This document shows positions 1-14,287 of a DNA stretch of 64,000 nt, piece by piece. The DNA is taken from assembly GCA_020205615.1 (NCBI GenBank), contig CM035165.1, positions 91,512,005 through 91,576,004 on the forward strand, given 5' to 3'. Position 1 is the stretch's first letter. Each line of letters starts with the position of its first letter. Source of the DNA: Panax quinquefolius. Its lineage: Eukaryota > Streptophyta > Magnoliopsida > Apiales > Araliaceae. A program made the position numbers and the translations under genes. A model generated the notes under the pieces. It was not told the origin of the DNA. It made no database searches and saw only the letters and a list, made by a program, of their open reading frames with translations.

Positions 1-597
1 TTATTGCAATGGATAATTATGATGTTATTTGCCCATTTTTCATCCATAGCAAATATTTGCTATGGATCATTTCCATATATATATATATATGGAATTCATA
101 ACCACAATTGAAAATTTAAATTTATCCTTGCAACAAATCATAGTCATTCAATTATAGATATAACAAATAAAATTATCACCCATTTGCACAACTAAAGTTT
201 GGAGTCAAAATCGATTATTTTGCCCTCAAGGATGTGCACTACTAAAGTGTCGGACGATGACTTGTCTTCTTCCCCACACATTGTATACACACAAGTGATA
301 AATATGATTCACTTTTATTTAGTCTCCTATGCAGATGAGACGATTACAAAATTTTATTCTTATGAAAAAATTTCAGCAGGCGAGTATGAGAAATATTATG
401 AGGCCATAAATTCCACAATAGCGCTAGACATGTGTTGACTTGACCCAGTTGATTCCAACACTTTCCTAAATTAATTTATGGGTGATGTTCGGAGTTTCAA
501 AATTTTTATTTTAAAAAATGTTTTAAATAATGTATTACCATATTATATCATAAATTATAATTCAAATATTCAATATCATGTAGACAAATTTTAACAA
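1..597. other. AT-rich intergenic DNA, no gene recognised
   Basis: No gene recognised. A (TA)n run lies at 74-91 and is embedded in a short perfect palindrome (ttcc...ggaa). The + strand frame at 199-438 is open for 79 codons but has no ATG at its start and no motif I recognise, so I treat it as chance or as an unassignable remnant. Confidence 0.5.
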
Positions 598-1216
598 AAA
601 TTTGAGACCATGGTGATTATAACTAGTATTTGAGTATAGGTAACTTTTTCGATACCATAAAACTCTATTTTTTTTTTATGTATGTTCTCAAATATTTGGC
701 CATCTGCTTGTCCTACAAATTTCATGCCCATACCTCAGTTAGTAATTAAGTTAACTATTTTGTGACTGTCAATTAAGAACTGGGTATGGGTTATTTATTC
801 TTGTTGAGTTGATTAATGTTCTTGTTTTGGTAGATTAGTAGAAGAAATTTAGTTGCAAAGTAGAAAATATGAGTTTGATTAAAAGGGTTAGATAAAGTCT
901 ATTATTGTATATTACCAAAAGTAACCTTTCAAAATAAGTCATGTCATTTGTTACATTAATATGTAAGGGTAATACAGTAATAATGTAGTTTAAAAATAAA
1001 AATATTTTCCCTTCCCTTCTCTACTCCTAAATTCACAAACAAGGAAAAATATAATTAAAATGTCATCATTTTCATTCCTTTCTAAAACTCATTAACATGC
1101 ATGATAAGGGAAAATTATAATTCATTCCCATCCCTCCTCCCCTCCTATACTTTCTCTTCCTATCACATCCCTTCAAACTCACAAAAGCAATATTAGAGGC
1201 AAATATACTCGTAATG
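598..1216. repeat. Block I, left module of a local segmental duplication
   Basis: This stretch recurs almost base for base at 17866-18533, and in part at about 22800-23060. All copies share the run beginning gagaccatggtgattata and continue through the same pyrimidine-rich segment (tccctcctcccctcctatac). It is non-coding. In each copy it leads into a fragment of a cellulose synthase-like D gene. Confidence 0.85.
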
Positions 1217-1495
1217 TGTAATCAGTGTCGTATCATGTTCTTATGAAGATAAAACTGAATGAGGCAGTCGAGTTGGACAGATTTATGGTTCTGTAACCGA
1301 AGATGTGGTGGCAGGATACGGGATGCACAACCGGGGTTGGAGATCCATTTATTGCGTGACCAAAAGGGCTGCATTTCGTGGAACTGCCCCAATTAATCTG
1401 ACTGATAGGCTATCCGTTGGACCACATGTTCTGTCAAAATTTTCTTTTCTCATAACAATGCACTTGTAGACAGCCCAAAAATAAAGCAGTTGCAG
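1217..1495 (+). pseudogene. Cellulose synthase-like D fragment, plus arm of an inverted repeat
   Basis: From about 1282 the frame reads [20 protein letters not shown], then [20 protein letters not shown]. This is the glycosyltransferase-2 region of plant CslD proteins just before the C-terminal membrane helices; it holds the TED motif, and the (Q/R)xxRW region should follow. The five residues expected after DRL are missing and the frame then shifts. CslD proteins make cell-wall beta-glucans in tip-growing cells and are over 1000 residues long; under 8% remains here. The fragment is immediately mirrored at 1496-1762. Family assignment is firm; function is excluded. Confidence 0.8.
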
Positions 1496-1762
1496 ATCCT
1501 TGGGCTGTCTACAAGTGCATTGTTACGAGAGAAGAAAATCTTGACGGAATATGTCGCTCAACGGATAGCATATCGGTCAGGTTAATAGGGACAATTCCAC
1601 GAAAGCATCCCTTTTGATCACACAATAAATGGATCTCTAACTCCGGTTGAGCATCCTGTATTCTGTCCCCACATCTTCGCTTACATACCCATAAATCCAT
1701 CCAACTCGACTGCCCCAATCAGTTTTATCTTCATAAAAAGATGATACGACATTGATTATGAG
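1496..1762 (-). pseudogene. Cellulose synthase-like D fragment, minus arm of an inverted repeat
   Basis: This is the reverse complement of 1217-1495 with scattered differences. The two arms abut with almost no spacer; the axis is near 1495, where 'ccttgggctgtctacaag' mirrors 'cttgtagacagcccaa'. On the minus strand the same CslD segment can be followed from the SVTEDVV-equivalent region to the [18 protein letters not shown] region, but frames are broken. Homology extends beyond the gene into the flanking segment 'tcgtatcat...gaagataaaact', so the inversion included flanking DNA. Confidence 0.8.
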
Positions 1763-2461
1763 TGTCTTTGTCTCTAAAGCTCAAGAACACTAGAAGATTC
1801 TTCTTGGGCTCTCACAACAGCCATCGGACAAAGCTATCACTTTTGTATGGATCCAGAAAGTCTATACCAAATCTTAAAGAACATGATACGACACTTTCGA
1901 GTTTTATCAAGCAGGAATGCACACGTTCAGATATGACGATGAGACAGTCAGAGCTGGAGAAAGGAATTCAACAATCAAGGGCCTCGATAATTGTCTATGC
2001 GTCTTCTAGATAGTCTTGATGAATTGGTTATGACCCTTGAACGCAGGAGCGGCTCTGGTTATGACCCTTGAACGCAGGAGCGGCTCTGGTTATTCACTTC
2101 CTTCACCCATGACAACTAAATAACAAAATTGAATACAAGCAATAAGTTTTTTAAGGAAAGAAAATTAGTAATATAATTTTATAAGAAAACTATAAGATCG
2201 TTTTATGTAATATTAGTATGTTATTTTTATTGAAATATATATACAATAATTAAAGTTATAATATACTTGGATAATATAGTTTGAGAAAAAGAAAATTCTA
2301 ACTATCTTATTTTCACAAATTAATTTGTAACTATTATTAAAATATGAGTGTAGTTATATTTCAAGTATAAGTAGGATTTTATTATTAGTATGTAGTATAT
2401 ATAATTTTAGAAGAAAATTATTTTCTTCTGAAAATCACCTTATCAAATATTAAACTATATT

Positions 2462-2497
<36 letters not shown>
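1763..2497. other. Unassigned repeat-module DNA with a 31-bp tandem duplication
   Basis: A short + strand frame (1762-2013) is open, but I do not recognise the protein. The part from about 1955 onward is shared with block II (from about 19228). Positions 2100-2497 are AT-rich, are shared with blocks II and III, and end in a (TA)n tract at 2467-2497. Confidence 0.5.
2025..2086. repeat. 31-bp tandem repeat, two copies
   Basis: Two identical 31-base units, each beginning tggttatgacccttgaacgc, at 2025-2055 and 2056-2086. Block II has a diverged counterpart at about 19298-19352, so the tandem duplication predates or accompanies the block duplication. Confidence 0.9.
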
Positions 2498-2499
<2 letters not shown>

Positions 2500-2689
2500 G
2501 ACTGGGAATCATCATGACAATAGAGTTCTTTATAGTCTTTGTCTTAACAACCCTTTTTTGACGACCAAGTGCGACATGTAAACAACTTGTAAAAAAAAAA
2601 AAAAAAAAAAAAAAATTTCCAATAGTAAGAGCCTCTTGCACACAAAAAAAAAAAAAAAAAAAAAAAAAGCCAGTAAGAAGCTCTCAAAC

Positions 2690-2722
<33 letters not shown>

Positions 2723-3030
2723 ATAGTTTAGCCTCTATAAAACTACAAAAAAAAAAAAAAAAAAAAAATCCATAGCAAATGTTTGTTTTATAAAACAAAT
2801 TTTTTTATTTTGTTATAAAATATAGCAAATGTTTGTTTATTTTATAAAAAAATATTTTTAATTTTGTTATAAAATATATTATAAAAACATTTTTGTTATA
2901 AAATATTTGTTTTTATAAAACATTTTTTTTTTATTTTTAGTAACAAAAAAAAAAAAATATTTTTATAAAACAAATATTTTTATGAAATTTTTTTTTTTTT
3001 TTTTTATAACAAAAGAGGCATTTTTTATAG

Positions 3031-3071
<41 letters not shown>

Positions 3072-3296
3072 TAGAGGCTCTTACAGTTGGGAATATTTTT
3101 TTTTTTTTTTTTTTTTGTGTTTCTTGGTAGAGGCTCTTGATTTTTTTTTTTTTTTTTTTTTTTTGTGTTTGTAGAGGCTCTTTTTTTTTTTTTTTTTTTT
3201 TTTTTATACAAGTTTGCATACAATTCGCATTGGCCGTCTAAAAAAGGGTTGTTGTTGCAAAGACCATAAAGAACGGTTCTTTGTGGATGGAGTCCC
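2498..3296. mobile_element. Foldback MITE built of A-runs and T-runs
   Basis: The element is about 799 bases, begins gggact and ends agtccc, and sits in a (TA)n target. The left arm has 'gttctttatagtctttg', 'aacaacccttttttgacg' and four A-runs of roughly 20 separated by 'gagcctct'-like spacers. The right arm is the reverse complement: T-runs separated by 'agaggctc', then 'aaaaaagggttgttg' and 'caaagaccataaagaac'. The block III copy (13250-13280) has no such insert: its flanks run 'tataatatatatataggtataaaat', which is a natural empty site. There is no coding capacity. Superfamily is not assigned, because target duplication length cannot be read inside a TA repeat. Confidence 0.85.
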
Positions 3297-4090
3297 TATA
3301 TATATTGGTATAAAATAATACATTAACCAATATATAGTTTGATTCAATTGTTAAATTAAAATTTAATTATTGAAAACAAATTACTCTTTTCAATAATATA
3401 TTTATAAAATATACAATAAAACTAAACAACATACAGTCGTATAATAAGGTGATTTGGAAAAAAAATAAGTAATTTAATTTTACAATTATACAATATAAGA
3501 TCATCTTATCTAATAGTATTTTGTTGTTATTATTATTATTATTAAATTAAAAATATGATTATATTACAAATATAAGTAATTTTAGGATAAGATCCCATAT
3601 AACACATACGAAATAGTTTTTATTAAATTAGGACAAATCATTTAGATATGACTTGGAGCTATAATAATAAAAGAACAAATTAAATTATAGAAATCAATAA
3701 AACAAATTTTCAATGTTGTTATCTTCAAATAAATCCATTCCTTCATAGTGATTGAAGAAAAATCTAAAGAAAATAACTTGGTGCGTTTGTGAGTTTAGAG
3801 GGATGGGGTGCGAAGGGAAAGTATAAGAGGGAAGGAGTGGGAAAAGATGGGAAGGGATTATAGTTTTCCGTTGTCATGTTTGTGAGTTTTAGAAATAAAA
3901 TGAATTGATGCGATTTTAATGATATTTTTGTTTATTTGTGAATTTAGAAAGAGGGAAGAAAGTGAAAAATATATATATCCAAAACGACTCAAGTCCCTGT
4001 GTTTAAGCAAAGGAGGGAGCAAAGGAGGGAGTAGAATGGATGTGTGTATAGATTTACTCGATTATATGGATAGTTTCCATGTAGGCTCCA
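3297..4090. repeat. Block I middle module
   Basis: AT-rich non-coding DNA repeated at 13272-14030 (block III) and in part at 19757-19960 (block II). No gene recognised. Confidence 0.75.
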
Positions 4091-4790
4091 CCACTTGGGT
4101 ATAATATCTTTATAAAGATATCATTTAGATGCCCACTTATATATAAAGAAGAATATAAAAATATCAAAAATAATTAGTGCTCGATGCTCCTCAACTGATT
4201 ATCGTAGTCGGGACCACATTGAAAGTAGGGATTCTTTTTGTTTTTTTTCTTTTAAAAGGTAAAAATAAAAAATTAATAAATCTTGGTGCTGAAAATGTAT
4301 TCCAAAAGTCTTAGATTCTTCCACTTTTCACTAATTTCCATTTGAAGCTTTTTAAAGTTTTTTCAAAGTAATGACAACACCAACCAATGCAATTTATAAG
4401 ATAAATGTTGAGGTACAGTATGTTATTGCATAATAAATTTCGAAAGAATCCCATATCCTGACAATCCTTTTGTTTAAGACATGATATGATATCCATTGCT
4501 AACTTTGCTTGTTTGCAATCATGGACTGTAATATTTTCACTCAAATGACAGTCCCTTTCAAAAACTTTGAACCAATATGCTCCATGTCAATCACCTGGTG
4601 CGCGCTCATCTATTGCTTAGTTTCTTTCTATTTGAACTATTTCAGTATCTCTAATAAAATCTCTAAATTCCCTTGAAACTAAGAATTCTTCATCTCAAAA
4701 CTCAGTCTATAGAGAGAGGAAGTACTTAGATAAGGGAAATGATATTATATATGTTAACAAATATTTGACGAAATTGGATTGCGGCCTGCA

Positions 4791-5189
4791 ATAAAGATAG
4801 AATAAATTAAGTTGGACCTTTCTTAATTCTATTTTTCTCATGTATGCACATACGTCGCAATTAAATCATAATTCAGACTGAAAACTTTCGCAATGTATAG
4901 CTGGACTCTTTATATAATTCTAACTTACTTATTCTTTGAATAACAAACAAAATCCTCATTTAATTAAAAAAAATAAGGGAAAAAATGTTTTCTAGAGGAC
5001 ACAAAAATTAAATTGGGACCCATCTTAATTTTTAGATTTCCTCATCATATATGCGCAATTAAATCATAATTCGGCTAAAAAAAATTTGTAATGTATAGCA
5101 AAACTCTTTATTAGATAATTCTAACTTATTCTTTGAATAACAAGCAAAATCCTCATTTAATTTTTAAAAAAAATTAAGGAAAAACATGT
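4791..5189. repeat. Imperfect tandem duplication, period about 198 bp
   Basis: Two diverged units share 'gcaattaaatcataattc', 'aatgtatagc', 'attctttgaataacaa' and 'aaaatcctcatttaatt' at a constant offset of about 198 bases. Non-coding. This segment has no counterpart in block III, where the junction near 14025 skips from the equivalent of 4067 to the equivalent of 6292. Confidence 0.75.
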
Positions 5190-6099
5190 AAAGATCCTTT
5201 TTAGCTCTCTTTAGCCCTGTCTCTTATCCCTAGGTCTTCCTCCACTAGCAGATTTTTTCGAAAAACTCTATTTATTCCACTAATACCAATAGAACGCATA
5301 GGGGAAGAAACACTACACAGGAATCAACGACACAAAAACTTTGTTATAAATTATCCCTTTTTTTATCAGACTCGGGACTAACAACAATGGTTGGAACAAC
5401 AAACATCCATCTCGTTTGTATTCATCGAAAGCTGTTGAATGTTTTCTCGAGGATACAAAAACTCACTTAGTCAATTGCCAAAAATCTTTCAAAAACTGTT
5501 TAGTGATGTGGGATTCTGTTCTAAAAGACATCATCATTGTTAGATTATGAATCGGAAAAGATTAAAATATGAATTTATTAACGCAAGCCCCCGTTGTCAC
5601 AAGTTATGATGTATAAAATCTATCACTAGGGTGGACCTTAAGTGAGCACCCCTCCAGAGTGCGATGGAGGTAACTAACCTAGGCCATGGGCCTTTATGAT
5701 CACCCATTGACCCCATCCAGGTAAGTATGTTTAAATGTCCAATGTACATTCTTATTTATACACTTGTGAGGGAGCCTCTATTTGCGTGTGGTCAATGTGG
5801 GACTTGTAGTTTTTGGTTATTTGGTGTCTCAAGTTCAGCAGCACCAAGGTGACATATCCTTCTGCAGCCTAAGTTTTTACAATATAATTCAAAATTATAA
5901 GAACTAACAGTTGAGTTACAGCAATTGCTACAGAACATCCTCGCCTAACCATAGCTGCATTGCCATGGAAACTAATTTCTAAACTTTCAAGGTAATAAAA
6001 TTACAAGAAAATAGCTTTGTTTCATGTGTAAAAGTTATAATCTCGACTTTTGGTTCTTGTATTGGACGATAAAAATGGTGTTTGCTATGTATGGATCAT

Positions 6100-6149
<50 letters not shown>

Positions 6150-6502
6150 TTCTGAATTGTGATGTTGTTGGTGTTGGATCTCTTTTTGGCAAGACAACTT
6201 CGATAACTATTTGAATGAAGCATAGCTAATAACAATTTTTTGGTCTTCAACAGTATCTTTTTTTGAAGAACTGTAAAAATCATATACATGTTGATAGTTT
6301 GTACATGATGTCAGTTAAAGAACTAACAGTTGAGTTACAGCAATTGCTGCATAACATCCTCTCCTAACCATAGCTGCATTGCCATGGAAACTAATTTCTA
6401 AACTTACAAGGTAATAAAATTACAAGAAAATAGCTTTGCCTGATGTCTAAAAGAATTTTACTACAAAAAAATTAAAATGTGAAAATACAAAAAATGTTGT
6501 CT
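5190..6502. other. 3' flank of SQE relic I; direct repeats and (TA)n
   Basis: Positions 5190-5900 hold no recognisable gene. A 134-base segment at 5901-6034 ('gaactaacagttgagttaca' onward) is repeated directly at 6320-6452 and again in block III at about 14040-14175. A (TA)n tract lies at 6104-6144. The second repeat unit lies directly downstream of the SQE stop codon and probably includes its old 3' untranslated region. Confidence 0.65.
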
Positions 6503-9086
<2,584 letters not shown>

Positions 9087-9180
9087 GATATCTCTCTCAA
9101 GTCTCAACAAAGATTGCTTTTTGTTATGCTTTTCTAAGCTTGAGTTTGTTTGAGTGAATGTTTCAACTGAAGTGGGGAGT

Positions 9181-9187
9181 TTTTATA
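9181..9187 (-). promoter_or_regulatory. TATA box of SQE relic I
   Basis: On the minus strand this reads TATAAAA, 95 bases upstream of the ATG at 9086, in the context gcctataaaaactcccc. The same box lies at the same distance in relic II (22300-22306), so the duplication carried the promoter. Confidence 0.6.
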
Positions 9188-9620
9188 GGCTTTGGAACTG
9201 AAGAGCTTAACTATTTTGCTAGACAAAGGAATTGTCAAAAGCAATACATGGTTCAAACACAGAAAAAAAGTTGGTCAAGGACAGGTTAGTAAGAGTTTGG
9301 CATTAGGGAAACTGACAGGAGAAACATCATCAGTAATGGTGTATGGAGTCAAATATAGATTCATGGTTTGGAAAACTATTGGATGAAGTATCACGGTACT
9401 AGATATCATAAGCATTTAACTAACTAATAAAATAAACCAAGTATCACGGTACTAGATATCAATCCCCTCAACACAAGTCACTACTGTCAAATCATAGGCT
9501 GTTATACTTACATTCAAGACCGAGCCTGAATTTTGGAGGAGTCTTTTTCCGCTGTACATATTGTTCTGCTAAAACCAACTGATATTATCATTATGTTTAT
9601 TAACATGATTGTGATAGGCA
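9188..9620. other. SQE I upstream region with a 22-bp direct repeat
   Basis: Positions 9188-9360 are shared in part with the relic II upstream region, which has an additional insert at about 22396-22605. An exact 22-base direct repeat (agtatcacggtactagatat plus ca) occurs at 9387-9408 and 9440-9461. Positions 9500-9560 match 24385-24445 in the same orientation and 18775-18820 in inverted orientation. Confidence 0.6.
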
Positions 9621-12600
9621 AAATCATCAGTACTCTCTCTCTGTTCCCCACATCCATCCCCTCTCTCTGTTCCCCGCATCCGACCCAATCCACCTCTTTA
9701 CTCTCTCTTAACTACTAAGAGAATTGAAGAAAAGCTAGCATCGACATTGAAGAGAATTGGGAGCCGTAAATCACATCTATCAACAAGAATAACCATGAAT
9801 AAGCATCACCAATCTTAAAATTTCAGCAATTAAAGAGGTAAGTATGTGATTATATTGCATTCTCAGAAATTAGGTATATATATGTATATGCAAATAAAAT
9901 CAATTGTGATGTTAAGAAATTGGGTTGTATTGTGTTAAGGGATCATGTGTAGGTGAAATGAAGCAATAAGGGAAGAAAATATGGGTTTAGACAAACCTAA
10001 ACCTCTGTGAATTCTGTCCCGAAAATGGTTGCGCACAAGATGTTTGTTAAAAGTTCTCTTAAGGACTGTTAAGCTTAAATCATGAAATTAAGTGAGGGTT
10101 GAGGTTAAGAACTCTCTATACATGTCATGAAATTAAATGATTTATGTAGGCCTAAAGTAATTGGAAAACTGTTTTGGAATGAATAACATTTTCATGCTCA
10201 ATCTAGAAATTGTCTTAACAGAGCAGTTTGGTGGCTCTGTTAGACTGATCTAAAATGTCCGAAACAGATGAGTTGTATTTTTTTAAAAAAAGCTATGATA
10301 TACCCTTTATAAAATGTGAAAGTTTGGTTTCTATTGAACAACTAGTGGACTGTTTTGGACCAATTTGTGTTGTGCTCTGAAACTGAAAAATTAAGTTCCG
10401 GGATGATGTATGGTACTCTTATGAGTTATGAATTGGAACGAGGGAAGAATCCTTTGTAACGAAATCATGACGGATTTCCTAGTAAAACATGTAAAATGAA
10501 CTAATTAAAACTGTTTTTGGGGGCTGTTCTTGAGCCAAAATTTATGAGGGTATAGAACTGAAAAATTAAGTTTTGTAATGGTGGGTTGTGCTCCTACGAG
10601 TTATGGAAATAATCCAATTGGAATGAATCAAAAAGGAGCTAAAACGAATTTATAGTGAAGATTTTAGTAAAACATATTAGAAACCGAAAAATTGTGGACT
10701 GCTGACCCTAAGGACAAATTCGGGACTAGCTACATTTTCCAGAAAATTCTGAGCTTTTGCGGTATTATAGTACACTGAATAAGCTTTCCATAGACTCCAG
10801 AATGAACTAATTCCGACTTCGGAGAAACGAGTTATGACCGATCAAAGTAGTGGCGTTAAATCTGTCTAACAAATTCGGAGCAGTCCCCTTGCATGAATTT
10901 TCTGGACTTCTGTGTTACGAATTTGAAAATGGTCAAAGAATAAAAGTTGTAGCCCCGGAAGTTAGCTTCGCGTGGGCTTAAGAATTGCTCAAAAATGTTT
11001 TGAAACGAAAACGTTATGACTGTTTTAGCGAGAGAGGGTACAGCTGGGAAGAAATTGAAAACTGTTACGAACGTACACTTTTGACGCTCTGTTTGGGCTG
11101 TCTAACAAACCCGGAATGGGGGTTTGATATTTTTTAAAAATATTCTCGTATGATACGAAAAACATACCAAAAATTGGTTGCGATCCGAGCTACAAGCAGA
11201 AGTTAAAAATGCGCAAAGTATGCTTCAAGCAACTGAGTAGCAGCAGGGCACTGCCCAGCCATGCGCGGGCGTGCGCGCACGCCGCGCCGTGCTGCGCTGG
11301 TGCAGTCGCCTGGCATGCTTTTCACGTGCTGTTTTGGTCGATCTTAGTTGCTTGTTTTCATGGTTAGAAAATTTCTATTAATACTTGGATATACCGACTA
11401 AAACATACCCAAAACTCGCAGCAAGTTGATTAGAGATTTAAGAAATAAAATTTAGCAAAGGAGCGTGCATGTCAAGCCATGGGCTGCCAACGCCGAGCCT
11501 GGCAGCCTTGGGCTACTCAGCTTATCGTGTTTCCGTGACGTGTTTGGTTGGTTTTAGAGCTATTTGGCACATAATGAAACACCAGTATAGTAGTATAAAT
11601 ATAGTATAAAGACTATATATGGCGCAAACTTATTCATGCGCAAGAAAAGCGATAAAAGTATTATGTAAACATGAAATTACTTGAATTGAGAAATGAAATA
11701 TAAAAGGGTTATGTATTAAAATAAAATACGCTAAACCCATTTAAACTATATTGAACATCGAAATTTGAAAGCGAAAGGTTTTAGAAATTCAAAACGAAGA
11801 CTATGAACACAGAATCACATAATGACATGTATGAAAATAAAATACATGTGAAGCACGGATGTAATTTATTCACGAGAATAAATGTTAAGCGAAGCTACTA
11901 ACAAAGCGAGACATTCGCGTACATGGTGATATCATGGTTTAGCACATGGGTTATTGCAAAAACATAAAAAATAATGATATGAGCTATGTTTACGAGATAA
12001 AAACCATCCATAACCATATAGTTTAAAATGGATTATAGATGGTTTATGCTCTCAAATGTAAATTATTTATATACTAAAACCATGAAAGAACCTTTTTGGG
12101 CACAAAATAACAGACAACAGTTTCTAAAGAAACGTGGAATGGTTTTAAGACAAGAACAAAAAGGATTATAGTTAATGTAAATAAATTAGTTTACATTGAG
12201 TATGCGAATCTAGTATGTGGAACTAATATGTGCATGTATGTATCCTCAATTTATGTAGGATCATCACAAAGCGGATAAGTTATAACATTAAACATCACTC
12301 AAGGCAAGTCTTCCAGTTTCTTTGTGGCTCTATGAATTGGTTATTGTATGAGTTCTTTAAGAATATGTTGAATTACATGGTACATGCTATAAACTGTGAA
12401 AGTCAATATATGACTAAGCTGCTTGAGTTATGGAACTCAATGTATATGTGATATATGATATGAGCATATACTGTTTAAAGTGATGATGCATGAATGCTAT
12501 AAAGGATTATGAGATATATGTTGAGCATGAAACTATGTGTCTGCAAAAATATAATTTTTGTAGGTATGATACACAACATGACTTTTTGCTATCTAGGTGG

Positions 12601-13061
12601 TAAAGATAGAGGCCTGTGTGCAGGAAAGTTGTTTCCTTCAAGTAGGAATTATATTACATCGAAATGACGGTTTTTGATGTGTTAATGAGAATTGTGTAAA
12701 TCTTGAGTTATTTGATAAATAAAGAATGTTTCTGTTAAGATTGAAGTGTATTCTTGAAATTACTTTAAGGAAAGTAATGTATTATAGAAATGATACTATA
12801 TAAGAAAGGATATGAGTTAAGAAATGAGTTACATACACTCATATAACTCTGATGAACCATAAAACAAATATGATTTTGAAATAAAAGATAATCGTAAAGG
12901 TTGCGATTCAGGGAATGAAAGAAAGAAAGACGAGAAGAAAAGTTTTAAATTATTCCGCATTTTTATCTATTTTAACATTGAATACTGTTTTAAAGCTAGA
13001 ACAAGATAATATTAACGCACAAGATCGGGAAGGAAAATAGTCCCGATTTTGGGGTTGTTAC
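9621..13061. other. Non-coding LTR-like DNA, unresolved
   Basis: No long frame, and no gag or pol motif. It begins with a CT-rich leader-like stretch (9625-9720). It contains sentences typical of long plant gypsy LTRs (for example 'aaaagttgtagccccgg' and 'cgagttatgaccgatc') and a short GC-rich island at 11255-11310. It ends 'tcccgattttggggttgttaca', where block III begins without any primer-binding site. A truncated solo LTR of a Ty3/gypsy element is the likeliest reading; I could not define its left end or a target duplication. Confidence 0.4.
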
Positions 13062-14224
13062 AAATATAGTTTAAGAAAAAGAAAATTCTAACCATATTAT
13101 TTTCATAAATTAATTTGTAACTATTATTAAAATATAAGTGTAGTTATGTTTCAAGTATAAGTATGATTTTATTATTAGTAGGTAGTACATATAATTTTAG
13201 AAGAAAATTATTTTCTTCACGAAAATCACCTTATCAAATATTAAACTATATTATTATTATAATATATATATAGGTATAAAATAATACATTAACCAATATA
13301 TAGTTTGATTCAATTGTTAAATTAAAATTTAATTATTGAAAACAAATTACTCTTTTCAATAATATATTTATAAAAAAGATGATAAAAACTAAACAACATA
13401 CAATCATATAATAGGGTGATTTGGAATAAAAATAAGTAATTTAATTTTACAATCATACAATCATAAGATCATCTTATCTAATATTATTTTGTTGTAATTA
13501 TTATTATTATTAAATTCAAAATATGATTATATTACAAATATAAGTAATTTTAGGATAAGAACCCATAGAACACATACGAAATAGTTTTTATTAAATTAGG
13601 ACAAATCATTTAGATATGACTTGGAGCTATAATAATAAAAGAACAAATTATAGGAATCAATAAAACAAATTTTCAATGTTATCCTCAAATAAATCCATTC
13701 CTTCATAGTGATTGAAGAAAAATCTAAAGAAAATAACTTAGTGCGTTTGTGAGTTTAGAGAGATGGGATGCGAAGAGAAAGTATAAGAGGGGAAGGAGTG
13801 GGAAAGGATGAGAAGGAATTATAGTTTTCCCTTGTCATGTTTGTGAGTTTTAGAAATGAAAGGAATTGATGTGATTTTAATGATATTTTTTCTTGTTTGT
13901 GAGTTTAGAAAGATGGAAGAGAGGGAAAAATATATATCCAAAACGACTTAAGTCCCTGCGTTTCGGCAAGGAGGGAGTAGAATGGATGTGTGTATAGATT
14001 TACTCGATTATATTGATAGTTCGTACATGAGTTCGGTTAAAGAACTAACAGTTGAGTTACAACGATTGCTACAGAACATCCTCTCCTAACCATAGCTGCA
14101 TTGCCATGGAAACTAATTTCTAAACTTGCAAGGTAATAAAATTACAAGAAAATAGCTTCGCTTCATGTGTAAAAGAATTTTACAACAAAAAAATTAAAAT
14201 GTGAAAATACAAAAAATGTTGTCT
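13062..14224. repeat. Block III: third, shortened copy of the duplicated module
   Basis: Matches block I positions about 2272-2497, then 3297-4067, then 6292-6502 in order. It lacks the foldback MITE and also the equivalent of 4068-6291. The second junction falls at a shared 'gatagtt', suggesting deletion at microhomology here, or insertion into block I. Confidence 0.85.
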
Positions 14225-14287
14225 TTAATAAGTGGGAGGGGATCTGTGATAGGCTGAGATTGTTGATGGGAAGAACATTTGTCTGAT
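14225..14287 (-). pseudogene. SQE: Squalene epoxidase relic III: end of the last exon only
   Basis: Sixty-three bases matching the end of exon 8 of relic I (6503-6565), including the TAA stop at 14225-14227 and the codons for AYHRSPPTY. Homology stops abruptly at 14287, after 'gtctgat'. No other SQE exon lies nearby on this strand. Together with the downstream repeat at 14040-14175 it shows that a third SQE 3' end once stood here. Confidence 0.85.

Noticed and set aside
199..438. 79-codon plus-strand frame at the left edge
   Set aside because: No ATG at its start, no recognisable motif, and AT-rich surroundings; it cannot be supported as a gene.
2450..3219. Lys-rich and Phe-rich open frames over the A-run/T-run region
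   Set aside because: They are translations of homopolymer runs inside the foldback element, with no start context or conserved sequence.
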